A stretch of DNA of 64,000 nucleotides from Dorea sp. D27 (GCF_001185345.1 NZ_KQ236746.1:147553-211552); one strand, 5' to 3'; numbered from the stretch's first letter, positions 35,287 through 45,156 are shown. A program made the numbers and translations. The notes: generated from the sequence alone by a model not told the origin.

Positions 35287-38097
35287 ATGAAAGGTAGATT
35301 ACATCGGGTTGTGAAAATATGCGGCAGGCTTATGCTCGGCCTGATTATATTGTCTGCTGCGGTTTTCGCACCTCATGATAAAGTACAGGCGGGTGAGACG
35401 GATCAAGGCCGTGTTCTGAAGGTCGGGGTTACTGACGCCCCTGGAATCACCGAGATTGATGAAAACGGCACAAGGCATGGCATCGTGGTGGATTATCTGA
35501 ATGAGATAGCGAAGTATACCGGATGGGAATATGAATATATAGATACAGAAGGCGATGCTCTGGTAGAAGAGTTCCTGGAAGGGAAATATGACTTGATGGG
35601 CGGGGCTTATTACCAGGAAGGGCTGGAGGAGTACTTTGCATATCCTGACTACAATACGGGATACAACAAGTCTGTTCTCATGGCACGCCGGGATGATGAC
35701 AGCATCCGGTCTTATGACTGGAAGAGTCTGGAAGGCAAGACTATCGGTATATATGACCGGGCCGTTGAAAACGTACGGCGGCTGAAAGTATTTCTGGATA
35801 GCAACGGAATCAACTGTACGCTAAAGGCGTACACGGTGGAACAGATGGAGGGAGGGAACCTGTATTCTTATCTGGAAAGCGGGGAAGTGGACATGCTTCT
35901 CGGCAATGCCGTAGGTGATTCGGGTGCGTTCCGTGTCGTTGCCGAGTTTGACTCACAGCCTCACTATATCGTCACCAGGCCGGACGAAACGGAGATACTT
36001 GACGGCCTTAATATGGCGATGGAAAAGATATTGGATTCTAACCCGCATTTTGCACAGGAGCGGTATGACGCCAACATTCAGGACAGCATTACCGCCAGCA
36101 TAGCCCTTAATGAAGAGGAGAAAAGTTATATTGCGGAGAAAAAGACAGTGTCAGTAGCAGTGATGAAGGGCTGGCATCCTCTGTTCTGCGAGGGGTCGGA
36201 TAAGGAACCTCACGACGGAATCATCTCGGATATGCTTGAGGAAGTTTCAGACTTCACTGGTCTGGAATTTACATACAAATTTGCAGACAGTTATGCGGAA
36301 GCGCTGAAGATGGTGCAGGATGGCGAGGCCGATCTGCTTGGGGCTTACCTCGGGACAGATGAGGAAGGCACGCAGCAGGAACTGGCGCTTACGAAACCAT
36401 ATGTAGATCTGAATGATATCATAGTAAGAAACAAATCAGTGAGCTATCCGTCGGAGGGGCTGACTGGCAGCGTGCTGAAAGGCCGGGAACTGCCGGCGGA
36501 CATTAAAGCTTCAGAGGTGAAGTATTACAGAAGCGCGACAGAGGCGCTAAGAGCGGTGGACCGGGGGGATGCAGACTTCTATTACGGCGTGTCCGCCGTT
36601 ATGGAGCAGGAAATCCAGAACCATCATTTTTCTAACGTAGTTCCGAACACCCTTATCAATGACAGGAATGACATCAGCTTTGCCATGGCAAGACCTGCGC
36701 AAGGGCAGCTTCTGACGATTATGAACAAAGCGATAAACAGCATGGGTGCGGAACAGAGAGATACGCTGGCCAACCAGAACATGATATCTACGGGCACGGG
36801 AAGCCTGTCGCCCGTCGAGATGATATATGCCAATCCGCTTCTGTTTATCGTAATCTGCGGTGGCGTGTTCTTTTTGATTGTGGTGCTGATTCTCGTGATG
36901 GCACGCTCGCGCGTACATTCGGCAAGGATGCAGAGCAGCCTCGCCAAGGCGGAGGAGCAGAACCGTGCCAAGGGCGAGTTCCTGTCCAGGATGAGCCATG
37001 AGATACGTACGCCTATGAATGCCATCGTAGGACTGAGCGACCTGACATGCATGCTGGACGATGTGCCGGAAAGCGTGAAGGAGAATCTGTCCAAGATACG
37101 TTCCTCTTCCCGTTACCTGCTCGGGCTTATCAGCGATATTCTGGATATGAGCAGAATCGAGCAGGGCATGATGACGGTAGACAGCGAACCATTTTATATG
37201 GATCAGGTGATGAATGAGATCGAGAGCATGATGACAGCAGAGGCCAGGAGGCAGAGACTGAAATTCCAGATGAATCTAAAGGTTGAGGATGAAAGGCTTT
37301 TGGGCGATGCGGTTCGCCTGAAGCAGGTCATGATGAACCTGATTTCCAATGCATTCAAGTTTACGTCAGCCGGGGGGCATATACAGGCAGACGTGACAGA
37401 GAAAGAAAGTTCCTCCGAAAAAGCTGTCTTTTTCTTCCAGGTCACCGATGATGGCATAGGAATCTCTGAGAAGGATCAGGAGCGCATCTTCGAGTCGTTT
37501 GAACAAGTCGGGACTAACTATACGAAGAGCCAGGGGACGGGGCTTGGACTTGCCATAAGCAGAAATATCGTAGAGCTTATGGGAGGGAAGCTGGAACTGA
37601 AAAGTGCACCGGGAAAAGGGAGCGTATTTTATTTTACTGTGGCATTTCCTGTTGACATGACAGAAAATACAGTCAGAAAAGACCAGCTGGAAGACATGCC
37701 GGAAGGTTATCTGAAGGATGTATGCATCCTTCTGGCGGAGGATAATGACCTGAATGCGGAGATTGCCATGGATCTGCTGGAGATGCAGGGTGCATCGGTA
37801 CGCCGCGCACAGAATGGAAAGGAAGCGGTAGAGATATTTGAGAGCAGCAGTCCCGGGGAGTATAAAGCAGTTTTGATGGACATACAGATGCCGGTAATAG
37901 ATGGACTGGAGGCATGCCGCATGATTCGAAGGATGGAGCGGAAGGATGCCGCCGATATTCCGATTATCGCGATGACGGCAAATACGTTCAAGGAGGATGT
38001 AGATCTGGCAACTGAGGCAGGAATGGACGGATTCGTGACGAAGCCCGTCGATGTGCAGTACCTGTACCAGATATTGCGTAAGGCTATCAGAAGATAG
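35287..38097 (+). CDS. Hybrid sensor histidine kinase with two periplasmic-binding-type sensor domains
   Basis: A 936-residue protein; the ATG at 35287 has AAGGAG eight bases upstream, unlike the one at 35269. A signal/anchor helix (about 12-30) is followed by two SBP_bac_3 domains (about 45-260, VLKVGVTDAPGITEIDE; about 290-505, VSVAVMKGWHPLFCEG). A membrane helix at about 515-540 leads to HisKA with SHEIRTPMNAIVGLSD (histidine near 570), an ATPase domain with NLISNAFKFT, DDGIGIS and GTGLGLAIS, and a receiver with LLAEDNDLNAEIA and VLMDIQMPVIDG (phospho-acceptor near 863). It lacks its own Hpt domain; the Hpt protein at 44748 is a possible partner. It is an EvgS/BvgS-like architecture. Confidence 0.9.
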   Translation: MKGRLHRVVKICGRLMLGLIILSAAVFAPHDKVQAGETDQGRVLKVGVTDAPGITEIDENGTRHGIVVDYLNEIAKYTGWEYEYIDTEGDALVEEFLEGKYDLMGGAYYQEGLEEYFAYPDYNTGYNKSVLMARRDDDSIRSYDWKSLEGKTIGIYDRAVENVRRLKVFLDSNGINCTLKAYTVEQMEGGNLYSYLESGEVDMLLGNAVGDSGAFRVVAEFDSQPHYIVTRPDETEILDGLNMAMEKILDSNPHFAQERYDANIQDSITASIALNEEEKSYIAEKKTVSVAVMKGWHPLFCEGSDKEPHDGIISDMLEEVSDFTGLEFTYKFADSYAEALKMVQDGEADLLGAYLGTDEEGTQQELALTKPYVDLNDIIVRNKSVSYPSEGLTGSVLKGRELPADIKASEVKYYRSATEALRAVDRGDADFYYGVSAVMEQEIQNHHFSNVVPNTLINDRNDISFAMARPAQGQLLTIMNKAINSMGAEQRDTLANQNMISTGTGSLSPVEMIYANPLLFIVICGGVFFLIVVLILVMARSRVHSARMQSSLAKAEEQNRAKGEFLSRMSHEIRTPMNAIVGLSDLTCMLDDVPESVKENLSKIRSSSRYLLGLISDILDMSRIEQGMMTVDSEPFYMDQVMNEIESMMTAEARRQRLKFQMNLKVEDERLLGDAVRLKQVMMNLISNAFKFTSAGGHIQADVTEKESSSEKAVFFFQVTDDGIGISEKDQERIFESFEQVGTNYTKSQGTGLGLAISRNIVELMGGKLELKSAPGKGSVFYFTVAFPVDMTENTVRKDQLEDMPEGYLKDVCILLAEDNDLNAEIAMDLLEMQGASVRRAQNGKEAVEIFESSSPGEYKAVLMDIQMPVIDGLEACRMIRRMERKDAADIPIIAMTANTFKEDVDLATEAGMDGFVTKPVDVQYLYQILRKAIRR

Positions 38098-38118
38098 ACT
38101 GTTTGGGAGGTTAGAGTG

Positions 38119-39135
38119 ATGAGAGCTGAAGAGCTGTTATGTGAGATGACGAAAGAATTATGGCATTGTTATCTGCTGGAACCGACGGAGGAAAATTACG
38201 GGAATATCATCCGGGTCTGTGACGAAAAGCTGAGCATGATAGGTACCGGAAGACATGAAATATTTAATACCTCCAAGGAGGCGGTCAAAAATATCCAGGA
38301 CAACCAGAAGGAGGCCAGACAGATATCTTTTGACGTTCTCGACGAATGGTATAAGGCAGTAATGATACGCGATGATGTGGGAATCGTATACGGAGGCATC
38401 TGGGTCAGGGAGCACAGAGATGAGGATGCGGACGCGCTCATCGAGATGGATACGAGGTTTACCATCGTCTATGCCCTCAATGAAGACAAGGAGTGGAAGA
38501 CAGTCCATGTCCATCATTCGATGCCATACTTTGACCAGGCGGACGGCGAGTTCTACCCGAAAGCACTTTCGGCAAAGGTAAGAGAAGCACTGGAACTGGT
38601 TGAACTGTTTAAGAAGAAGGCGGAGCTGGATCTTATGACAGGGATATACAACCACGATTCTTTCCAGCGCAAGGTCGAACAGAGACTTGCGGAAGAAGGC
38701 GGGATGTGCTTTTATATTATAGATTTAGATGATTTTAAGTTGGTAAATGACACGTATGGACACAGTACAGGGGATGCTCTCTTGAAACTGCTGGCAAAGC
38801 TGCTCAGGGAGCATTTTCCGGATAACGCGGTTATCGGCCGTCTCGGCGGGGATGAGTTTGCTGTCTGTGAAACCTGTTCCGGTACGAAGGAAGAGCGGGA
38901 AGAACGGCTCGGCAAGATTCGTTCAGAATTCCAGCGGCTGTCCGGCAGCATGCTGGAAGGGCGGCCCGGCAGCTATTCTGTCGGTATCGCTGAAAAGAGA
39001 AGCGAAGGAATCACTTACCGTCAGATATATGAGAAGGCTGATGAAGCGCTTTACCTTGCAAAACAGCAGGGGAAAGACAAGGCTTCTTTGCCGGCCGGAC
39101 CGGGGGGACAAGGCATTGAAAGAGAATCAATATGA
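38119..39135 (+). CDS. Diguanylate cyclase (GGDEF) with SnoaL-like N-terminal domain
   Basis: A 338-residue soluble protein 21 bases after the histidine kinase gene with a GGGAGG ribosome site; a GTG at 38116 is an alternative. Residues 1-155 look like a SnoaL/NTF2-type domain (FTIVYALNEDKEWKTVHVHHSMP). The GGDEF domain (about 170-325) has LDLMTGIYNHDSF, FYIIDLDDFKLVNDTYGH and GRLGGDEFAVCE, all active-site residues being present. It should synthesise c-di-GMP, probably in response to the kinase in the same operon. Confidence 0.88.
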   Translation: MRAEELLCEMTKELWHCYLLEPTEENYGNIIRVCDEKLSMIGTGRHEIFNTSKEAVKNIQDNQKEARQISFDVLDEWYKAVMIRDDVGIVYGGIWVREHRDEDADALIEMDTRFTIVYALNEDKEWKTVHVHHSMPYFDQADGEFYPKALSAKVREALELVELFKKKAELDLMTGIYNHDSFQRKVEQRLAEEGGMCFYIIDLDDFKLVNDTYGHSTGDALLKLLAKLLREHFPDNAVIGRLGGDEFAVCETCSGTKEEREERLGKIRSEFQRLSGSMLEGRPGSYSVGIAEKRSEGITYRQIYEKADEALYLAKQQGKDKASLPAGPGGQGIERESI

Positions 39136-39850
39136 CAATGAGGCATTCTTTAAAAAGTACAGTGAGATGAACCGCTCTAAAGAAGGGCTGAAGGGTGCGG
39201 GAGAATGGTCTGAACTGCAGAAGGTTCTGCCGGAATTTTCGGGTAAACGTGTTCTTGACCTTGGGTGCGGGTATGGATGGCACTGCCTTTATGCAGCGGA
39301 ACATGGTGCGGATTATGTGCTCGGGACAGACCTTTCGGCCAGGATGCTGGAGACGGCGGTCCATAAGAACAGCCACAAGAAGATCGAGTACCGGCGTTGT
39401 GCCATGGAGGAGATAGATTTTCCGGACAATTCTTTTGATATTGTCTTAAGTTCTCTCGCCCTTCATTATGTTGAGAATTATAAAGAGCTCGTGCAGTGTA
39501 TCAGCCGCATTACGGCCCCTGGCGGATACTTTGTATTTTCAGCAGAACACCCGGTATTTACCGCATATGGCACACAGGACTGGTATTATGGAGAGCAGGG
39601 AGAGATACTGCATTTTCCTGTGGATCGTTACTTTTATGAAGGAAAGAGGGACGCGGTATTTCTTGGAGAGCCTGTCACGAAATACCACCGGACCCTTACG
39701 ACATATCTGAATACGCTGCTGGAGAATGGCTTTGAAGTGCTCAACATCATAGAGCCGCAGCCGCCGGAGGAAATGATGGATATTCCGGGAATGGCGGACG
39801 AGATGCGGCGCCCGATGATGCTGATAGTAAAAGCAGGGAAGAGACTATAA
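39116..39850 (+). CDS. Class I SAM-dependent methyltransferase
   Basis: A 244-residue protein read from a TTG at 39116, which has GGGGGG eight bases upstream and lies inside the 3' end of the cyclase gene; no ATG fits. Motifs are VLDLGCGYGWHCLYAAEHGA (SAM loop), GTDLSARML, FPDNSFDIVLSSLALHYVEN and APGGYFVFSAEHP. It resembles ubiquinone-type or small-molecule methyltransferases that follow regulators in Firmicutes. The substrate is unknown. The overlap with the cyclase gene implies coupled translation. Confidence 0.82.
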   Translation: MKENQYDNEAFFKKYSEMNRSKEGLKGAGEWSELQKVLPEFSGKRVLDLGCGYGWHCLYAAEHGADYVLGTDLSARMLETAVHKNSHKKIEYRRCAMEEIDFPDNSFDIVLSSLALHYVENYKELVQCISRITAPGGYFVFSAEHPVFTAYGTQDWYYGEQGEILHFPVDRYFYEGKRDAVFLGEPVTKYHRTLTTYLNTLLENGFEVLNIIEPQPPEEMMDIPGMADEMRRPMMLIVKAGKRL

Positions 39851-39860
39851 CACGTTATGA

Positions 39861-41534
39861 TCAAATATGAGCTGTATCAGGAGCGATGTCCCGGTTTAAA
39901 TGCCGGGGCACCGCTCCGTTCTGCGCCAGCTTTTCTTCCATCAGATAGGCCTGTATGACAAGATGGTAGTATAACTGGGAATCAGCCTGGCCGGTACGGC
40001 TGATCTCCGCAAGGAGATCAGAAGACGTCTTATATTTTTTCCAGAGATGTGTGGTCGCCATCTTCCTGGTATATGGGAAAAGAAGGCAGTTGGCTGCAAA
40101 CGCCGCCGCAATCCCGACCAATATGTAGCCAAGCCTGATAAGGAAGATATGACCGACAGCCTGCAGCCCGAATGCATCCATAAGCACGGCGCCGCCCAGC
40201 GCACCTATGGTGGAGCAGGCAAATGTCTGGGTGTAGTCTTTGAAGTAGAAAGATATATAGCCGGACAGCATCATGGCGGCGGTACGTCCGGCGGCGGAGG
40301 GGACGAGGGTATAGATAGCTACGGAGAGGAGCCCCCCTGCAAGCGTTGCGGCGAGCCGTTTTTTCATCTTGGCGGGCACATCATCTGCATAGGGCAGGGA
40401 GACGGAAGCAAGGGTAAACATGAGCCAGCGCCCGTGAGGAAGGGCGCAGAGCTGTACAAGCATCGCGGCGCAGGATAAAAGCAGGGCGGTTCTTACGGCG
40501 TAGACGGCACGGACAGGACTCAGATCCAGAGCAGCCTGCAGCCGCACCTTTACGGACAGGGCTGTCCTGCGGTAATGGGCTCTGCGCTGAGGATCCGCCA
40601 TATGGAGCAGCTGGCCACGGATGTAGAGAAGTATCCCGCAGAACTGTCCCGATGTCCTGCCGGAATGGGAAGAGGATATGCGGCAGAAGTCTGCCGCCGG
40701 CAGCCTTTCAGATTCACGGCAGACATAGGCACGGAACAGTTCCAGGACAGCTTCAGTGTGACAGAGCAGCTTCTTGTCCGAAACAGACATGCCGGACGGC
40801 AGTTCCCTGACAAGGAGCAGGAGCTGTTCCAGACCACGTCCGGCGGCAATCATAGAAAATGCAGCGTCGGAAACGCACAGTACCCTTCGGCGGCGTTCAT
40901 ATACCATTTGGCTTAAGCGGCTGAGACTGTGGTGCATGCCAGAGGGTGAGGGACCTTCCGAAGATTCTCTGTTCTTATGCGCTATCTGAAGGAGTACATC
41001 GTCTATCATATCGGCCAGGACATCCCTGGCTGTCTCGGCAGCCCTGTTCCGCCCCATGAACCACTGGTATAAGAGGATGGATATCGCTCCCGCCAGCATG
41101 CCGAGCAGCCGGCGTGGAAGCTGCCCGGCGTCTGCCGGTGATATAAATACGAGGAACAGATAGGACAAGATATACGGAAAGTACATATGATCTGAATATT
41201 CATAAGTAAAAGCATACAGAATGATTAAAATTGTGATAAAATTAACTGCAAAGGACAGAGGTGCAGACAGTGTGTTCACAAGGTAAGCGGCTACCGCCAT
41301 CCCTACGAGTACGACAGCCTGGATCAGCAGATGCTTCGCCGGCGCGGCTGTCAGGTCCCGCACCATGGAGGCGGACATCATGATAGTGAGAATGACACCT
41401 ACGATAGTGTTTTCCGGACCGAAAACGAGCTGGAAGATATTCACGTAAGCAATGATAAAAAGAAAGTTCAGCGTGCTGGACAGAACCTTTTCTTTTGCTA
41501 TCCGGGGCATATGCCGTTTTTTAGTCGTCATCAT
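39861..41534 (-). CDS. FUSC-family membrane transporter (aromatic-acid exporter type)
   Basis: A 557-residue protein; the ATG at 41534 is preferred because the ATG at 41546 lies directly on the AAGGAG ribosome site. Two sets of membrane helices (about 20-155 and 340-470) flank a soluble helical region (about 160-330), the repeated architecture of FUSC/AaeB/YccC proteins. It includes ENTIVGVILTIMMSASMVRD, LLIQAVVLVGMAVAAYLV and RTALLLSCAAMLVQLCALPH. The divergent MarR gene (41689) is its probable regulator. Export of organic acids or toxic aromatics is an inference from the family. Confidence 0.8.
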   Translation of the reverse strand: MMTTKKRHMPRIAKEKVLSSTLNFLFIIAYVNIFQLVFGPENTIVGVILTIMMSASMVRDLTAAPAKHLLIQAVVLVGMAVAAYLVNTLSAPLSFAVNFITILIILYAFTYEYSDHMYFPYILSYLFLVFISPADAGQLPRRLLGMLAGAISILLYQWFMGRNRAAETARDVLADMIDDVLLQIAHKNRESSEGPSPSGMHHSLSRLSQMVYERRRRVLCVSDAAFSMIAAGRGLEQLLLLVRELPSGMSVSDKKLLCHTEAVLELFRAYVCRESERLPAADFCRISSSHSGRTSGQFCGILLYIRGQLLHMADPQRRAHYRRTALSVKVRLQAALDLSPVRAVYAVRTALLLSCAAMLVQLCALPHGRWLMFTLASVSLPYADDVPAKMKKRLAATLAGGLLSVAIYTLVPSAAGRTAAMMLSGYISFYFKDYTQTFACSTIGALGGAVLMDAFGLQAVGHIFLIRLGYILVGIAAAFAANCLLFPYTRKMATTHLWKKYKTSSDLLAEISRTGQADSQLYYHLVIQAYLMEEKLAQNGAVPRHLNRDIAPDTAHI

Positions 41535-41546
41535 CAGATTCTGCAT

Positions 41547-41688
41547 CTCCTTTTAAGCTTGAAATGATGTTCTGGGCATAGTATAATCAATCAAATGATT
41601 AAACATATATGATAGTCATACTTTATTTACTAATATACAAGAATATAGGATAGCATTTTCAAATTCATTTGTCAATAAGGAGAAAAAG
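41547..41688. promoter_or_regulatory. Divergent promoter region MarR/FUSC
   Basis: A 142-base AT-rich gap contains ATCAAATGAT and TATGATAGTCATA, short symmetric sites that could bind the MarR protein. Promoter boxes are not certain. Confidence 0.35.
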
Positions 41689-42135
41689 ATGGAATCAGAA
41701 AAGACATCGGAGAAATTTGTCCGGAACCTGCTTCTTGTCATGCCTGACTGGCATGCGAAGCTCGTACGCCCGTTCAAGGATTCGCTGAACAAGGAGATGA
41801 GCCTGGAAACCTATTATTGTCTGGAGACGCTTAAAGTATGTGGGTCTGTCACGATGACGGAGCTTGCCCGGCGTCTTAAGATACCGAAGCAGCAGGCTAC
41901 GAAATTGATCGATAGGCTGAGCGGGCATCAGTTTATAGAACGGATATATAAAGAAGACGACCGGAGGGCAGTCTGGATAAAGCTTACCCCCACGGCCATC
42001 GCCTATCTGGACGGATACTATCTGAAAAACAGTGCCTTTCTCTCCATGTTGGAAGAGCAGCTGACAGAAGAGGAACTGAAGCGGCTCAACCGTGCTGTCG
42101 CAGACCTCGGTGAGATTCTGCCCCGGCTCAGCTAG
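41689..42135 (+). CDS. MarR-family transcriptional regulator
   Basis: A 148-residue protein with an AAGGAG ribosome site. The winged helix occupies about 40-110: GSVTMTELARRLKIPKQQAT, KLIDRLSGHQFIERIYKEDD and RRAVWIKLTPTA, with the D-x-R wing of MarR proteins. N- and C-terminal helices form the dimer. Being divergent from the FUSC transporter gene, it is probably a ligand-released repressor of that exporter. Confidence 0.88.
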   Translation: MESEKTSEKFVRNLLLVMPDWHAKLVRPFKDSLNKEMSLETYYCLETLKVCGSVTMTELARRLKIPKQQATKLIDRLSGHQFIERIYKEDDRRAVWIKLTPTAIAYLDGYYLKNSAFLSMLEEQLTEEELKRLNRAVADLGEILPRLS

Positions 42136-42157
42136 CCGTGAGTCCGTGGGTGGCCGC

Positions 42158-43945
42158 TTAAGATAAGAGATAATAGGCAGCGCTGAAGGGGTCCAGGTCC
42201 AGTGGGATGCAGCCGTCTTCCGGTATGAGGGAGACAGCTCCACTGGTTCTGTCTTCGCCGTTCAAGCCAAACTTGCTGGAGAGCAGGAGCTCAATCCGGG
42301 CAGCGCCTTGTGCGGGAAGAAGATATTCCTTCTGCAGTTCATCTGAGAAGTTGAATACGGCCAGGATCCGTTCCGTTCCGTCTGTCCGCTCGAATGCATA
42401 GATGCAGCGTTCCTCCTGGGTACAGTCTATCCAGGAGAATCCGCATTGCTCATAATCCATGGCATAGAATGCGGGGTGGGAAAGGTAGATATGGCTGAGC
42501 TCTTTCATAAAGCAGTGGAACGCCTCGTGGATAGGATATGCCAGAATACCCCAGTCCTGTTCCCGCTTTTCATCCCATTCCCTGAGCTGGCCAAATTCAT
42601 TTCCCATAAAATTAAGCTTCTTGCCCGGATGGGCGTACATGTACATATATAACGCCCTTGCCTGGGGAAACTTGCCTTCATAGTCTCCGTACATCTTCTG
42701 GAGGATAGTGGCTTTGCCGTGGACGACTTCGTCGTGGGACAGAGGCAGCAGGAAGGTATCGTTGTGATAGTATTGCATGGAAAAAGTGAGCTTGTGATAG
42801 TCTCGGCTTCTGTACTCCGGTGCCGTGCGGAAATATTCCAGCGTATCGTTCATCCATCCCATATCCCATTTGTAGTCAAATCCGAGGCCGCCGGCTTCCG
42901 TGCTTTTCGTCACGCCCGGATAGGAAGAGGAGTCCTCTGCGGACAGTATGGCGGAAGGGTGACGCTCTTTCAGACCCCGGTTCATTTCCCGGATAAATTC
43001 TACGGCTGTCTTGTTCACGCCCCGTGCGGCATCTCCCTGCCAGTAGATTATATTGCTTATGGCATCCATACGTATGCCGTCGGCGTGATATTCCGTGAGC
43101 CAGTAGTTGGCGGCGGACTGCAGAAAGCTTCGCACTTCGCCGCGGGAGTGCATGAAGTTGCAGCTGCCCCATTCGCTGAGTCCTACGTCCACATGCGGGT
43201 ATTCATACAGGCTCGTGCCATCGTACCGGGCAAGGGCATAGTCGTCTACCGCGAAGTGGACAGGGACAAAGTCAAGGATGACACCGATATCGTTCTGATG
43301 GCAGAGGTCGATGAATGCCATGAGCTCCTGGGCCGTACCGTACCGCGAAGTCGGGCTGAAGAAACCGGTGTTCTGGTAGCCCCACGACTCATCGCACGGG
43401 TGCTCGCTCAAGGGCATGATTTCTACGTAATTATAGTGGTATTCTTTCAGATATGGAATAAGAAGCTCCGCCATCGCGGTATAAGAATACCAGTCGTCTT
43501 CCCTGCCGGAAGGCTTTCGCCAGGAACCGAAATGTATCTCATATATATTGAGCGGCTTTGATCTGCAGTCTGTACGCTTTGACATCCAGCGGGAATCGTG
43601 AAAGCGGTAGCTGTCCAGGCTGCGGATGATGGAAGCGCTGGCCGGACGTAGCTCCATACCGAATCCGTACGGATCGCAGTGGTCGGCAGATGTGCCGTCC
43701 TGGCGGCAGATCCGGTATTTGTACATCATGCCAGGCGCCGCATCCGGCACATGGCATTCCCAGAAGTTGCCGTCATATATCCGGTTCATGTCGTATTCCT
43801 CCCACCCGTTGAATTCTCCAATCAGGCTGATTTTCTGTGCGGCGGGGGCAAAGGTGCGGAATGTGGCGCCTCCATTTTCCGGGTGTGCACCCAGATACGT
43901 ATATGCGTCAAATACTTTTCCCGTATAAAAGCCGTAATAATCCAT
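42158..43945 (-). CDS. glgB: 1,4-alpha-glucan branching enzyme
   Basis: A 595-residue GH13 enzyme with AGGAGG before the ATG. An N-terminal CBM48 domain (YLGAHPENGGATFRTFAPAA) is followed by the barrel, with DFVPVHFAVDD, GIRMDAISNIIYW (nucleophile aspartate), ILSAEDSSSYPGVT (acid/base glutamate) and LPLSHDEVVHGK (third acidic residue), then the C-terminal beta domain. It introduces alpha-1,6 branches in glycogen. No glgA/C/P genes are adjacent, but malQ lies at 50927. Confidence 0.93.
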   Translation of the reverse strand: MDYYGFYTGKVFDAYTYLGAHPENGGATFRTFAPAAQKISLIGEFNGWEEYDMNRIYDGNFWECHVPDAAPGMMYKYRICRQDGTSADHCDPYGFGMELRPASASIIRSLDSYRFHDSRWMSKRTDCRSKPLNIYEIHFGSWRKPSGREDDWYSYTAMAELLIPYLKEYHYNYVEIMPLSEHPCDESWGYQNTGFFSPTSRYGTAQELMAFIDLCHQNDIGVILDFVPVHFAVDDYALARYDGTSLYEYPHVDVGLSEWGSCNFMHSRGEVRSFLQSAANYWLTEYHADGIRMDAISNIIYWQGDAARGVNKTAVEFIREMNRGLKERHPSAILSAEDSSSYPGVTKSTEAGGLGFDYKWDMGWMNDTLEYFRTAPEYRSRDYHKLTFSMQYYHNDTFLLPLSHDEVVHGKATILQKMYGDYEGKFPQARALYMYMYAHPGKKLNFMGNEFGQLREWDEKREQDWGILAYPIHEAFHCFMKELSHIYLSHPAFYAMDYEQCGFSWIDCTQEERCIYAFERTDGTERILAVFNFSDELQKEYLLPAQGAARIELLLSSKFGLNGEDRTSGAVSLIPEDGCIPLDLDPFSAAYYLLS

Positions 43946-44132
43946 TTACTTTCCTCCTACATATCAAATAGGCGGCTGCCATAATTATACGTAATAAATA
44001 ATGGACAGCAGTCGTTTATCCTGTTTATAATGATTATACAGGCTAATATAGGCGGCATCTACCATCGTTAAAGGATAACAGTTGCATAAACAACTAATAT
44101 TATAATAAGTTGGATAAGACAGGAGGATTCGT
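43946..44132. promoter_or_regulatory. Divergent region glgB/TetR regulator
   Basis: AGTTG-CATAAA-CAACT (44080-44095) is a short inverted repeat close to the TetR-type gene and TATAAT occurs at 44100-44105. It could be a self-operator; spacing to a -35 box is not convincing. Confidence 0.3.
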
Positions 44133-44675
44133 TTGGACTTACGGATGGAAAAGACAGAGAAAAGTATTAAAAATGCGTTTATAGAATTACGTTCCAGAAA
44201 ACCGCTGGAGAAGATTACGGTCAAAGAGCTCTGCAGTATTGCACGGATCAACAAATCTACATTTTATTCCCACTACAGAGACATTTACGACCTTTCCGAT
44301 GCCATGGAGGCGGAGATTGTTGAGTCGGTGACGAACAGCATCTCCCACCCCGAATATATCATAGAGAATCCGGCGGCATTTACGCAGGAGCTGTTTGTGG
44401 CGTATCTGTCCCAGAGTTCTCTGACAGACACGGTATTCTCCGGAAACGAGAGCAGCCATCTGGCGTCCAGGATTGAGGAGAGCGTGAAGAAGCTGCTGTT
44501 TGAAAAGTATCCGGCTTTACGGAAAGACATGGTCCTGAACTTGGTGCTCAGCTACTGCATCCAGGGGGCATACCATGCGTTTCGCGGTAACAGCCGGTAT
44601 GACACGGACGAGAAGATTGCCGTCATCAGCACAATTACGGAGAACATCGGGCCGATGCTTGAAGATTATGAATAA
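44133..44675 (+). CDS. TetR-family transcriptional regulator
   Basis: A 180-residue protein; the TTG at 44133 lies six bases after AGGAGG, with an ATG at 44145 as alternative. The N-terminal HTH reads KNAFIELRSRKPLEKITVKE, LCSIARINKSTFYSHYRDI, the classic TetR recognition helix. The C-terminal domain resembles the DhaS/TetR_C_7 kind (YCIQGAYHAFRGN). The ligand and targets are unknown; it is divergent from glgB. Confidence 0.85.
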   Translation: MDLRMEKTEKSIKNAFIELRSRKPLEKITVKELCSIARINKSTFYSHYRDIYDLSDAMEAEIVESVTNSISHPEYIIENPAAFTQELFVAYLSQSSLTDTVFSGNESSHLASRIEESVKKLLFEKYPALRKDMVLNLVLSYCIQGAYHAFRGNSRYDTDEKIAVISTITENIGPMLEDYE

Positions 44676-44747
44676 GGAGTATATTTTTTAACTGATTCAT
44701 GCTATACTTAGAGCTATAACCTGTATGATTCATAAAAGGAGATTGCT

Positions 44748-45098
44748 ATGGAGTTTATAGATGTACTTATAAAGATGGAGATTGATCCACAGGAGACGAT
44801 TCGCAGGTTCTGCCAGAACGAGTCGCTGCTCAAGAAGTATCTGCTGAGGTTCCGTGATGAAGCCACATATCCGAGCCTGAAAAAGGCGATAGAAGAGAAG
44901 GACTATAAGGAGATAGAGACTTGTGCGCATACGCTGAAGGGATTGTCCGCCAATCTGGGGATGAATAATCTGAGCAAGAGATGTGCGTATATAGTGGATG
45001 CGGTAAGAAATAATACATATGATAATCTTGACGAGATGTTTGCAAAGGTGGAAGAAGAGTACGACCGTCTGAGGGAATGTCTGAAAGAGCTGGAGTAA
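44748..45098 (+). CDS. Hpt-domain phosphotransfer protein
   Basis: A 116-residue protein with an AAAAGGAG ribosome site. CAHTLKGLSANLGMNNLSKR is the Hpt signature, with the phospho-accepting histidine at about residue 61. The rest forms a four-helix bundle with a coiled C-terminus (VEEEYDRLRECLKELE). No receiver or kinase gene is adjacent, so it is free-standing; the hybrid kinase at 35287, which lacks an Hpt domain, is an obvious candidate donor. Confidence 0.9.
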   Translation: MEFIDVLIKMEIDPQETIRRFCQNESLLKKYLLRFRDEATYPSLKKAIEEKDYKEIETCAHTLKGLSANLGMNNLSKRCAYIVDAVRNNTYDNLDEMFAKVEEEYDRLRECLKELE

Positions 45099-45156
45099 GC
45101 CGGCCGGGAGGGCAGTACCCTCTGGCAATCTGCCGGGGCCTGTGATAGAGGAATAT

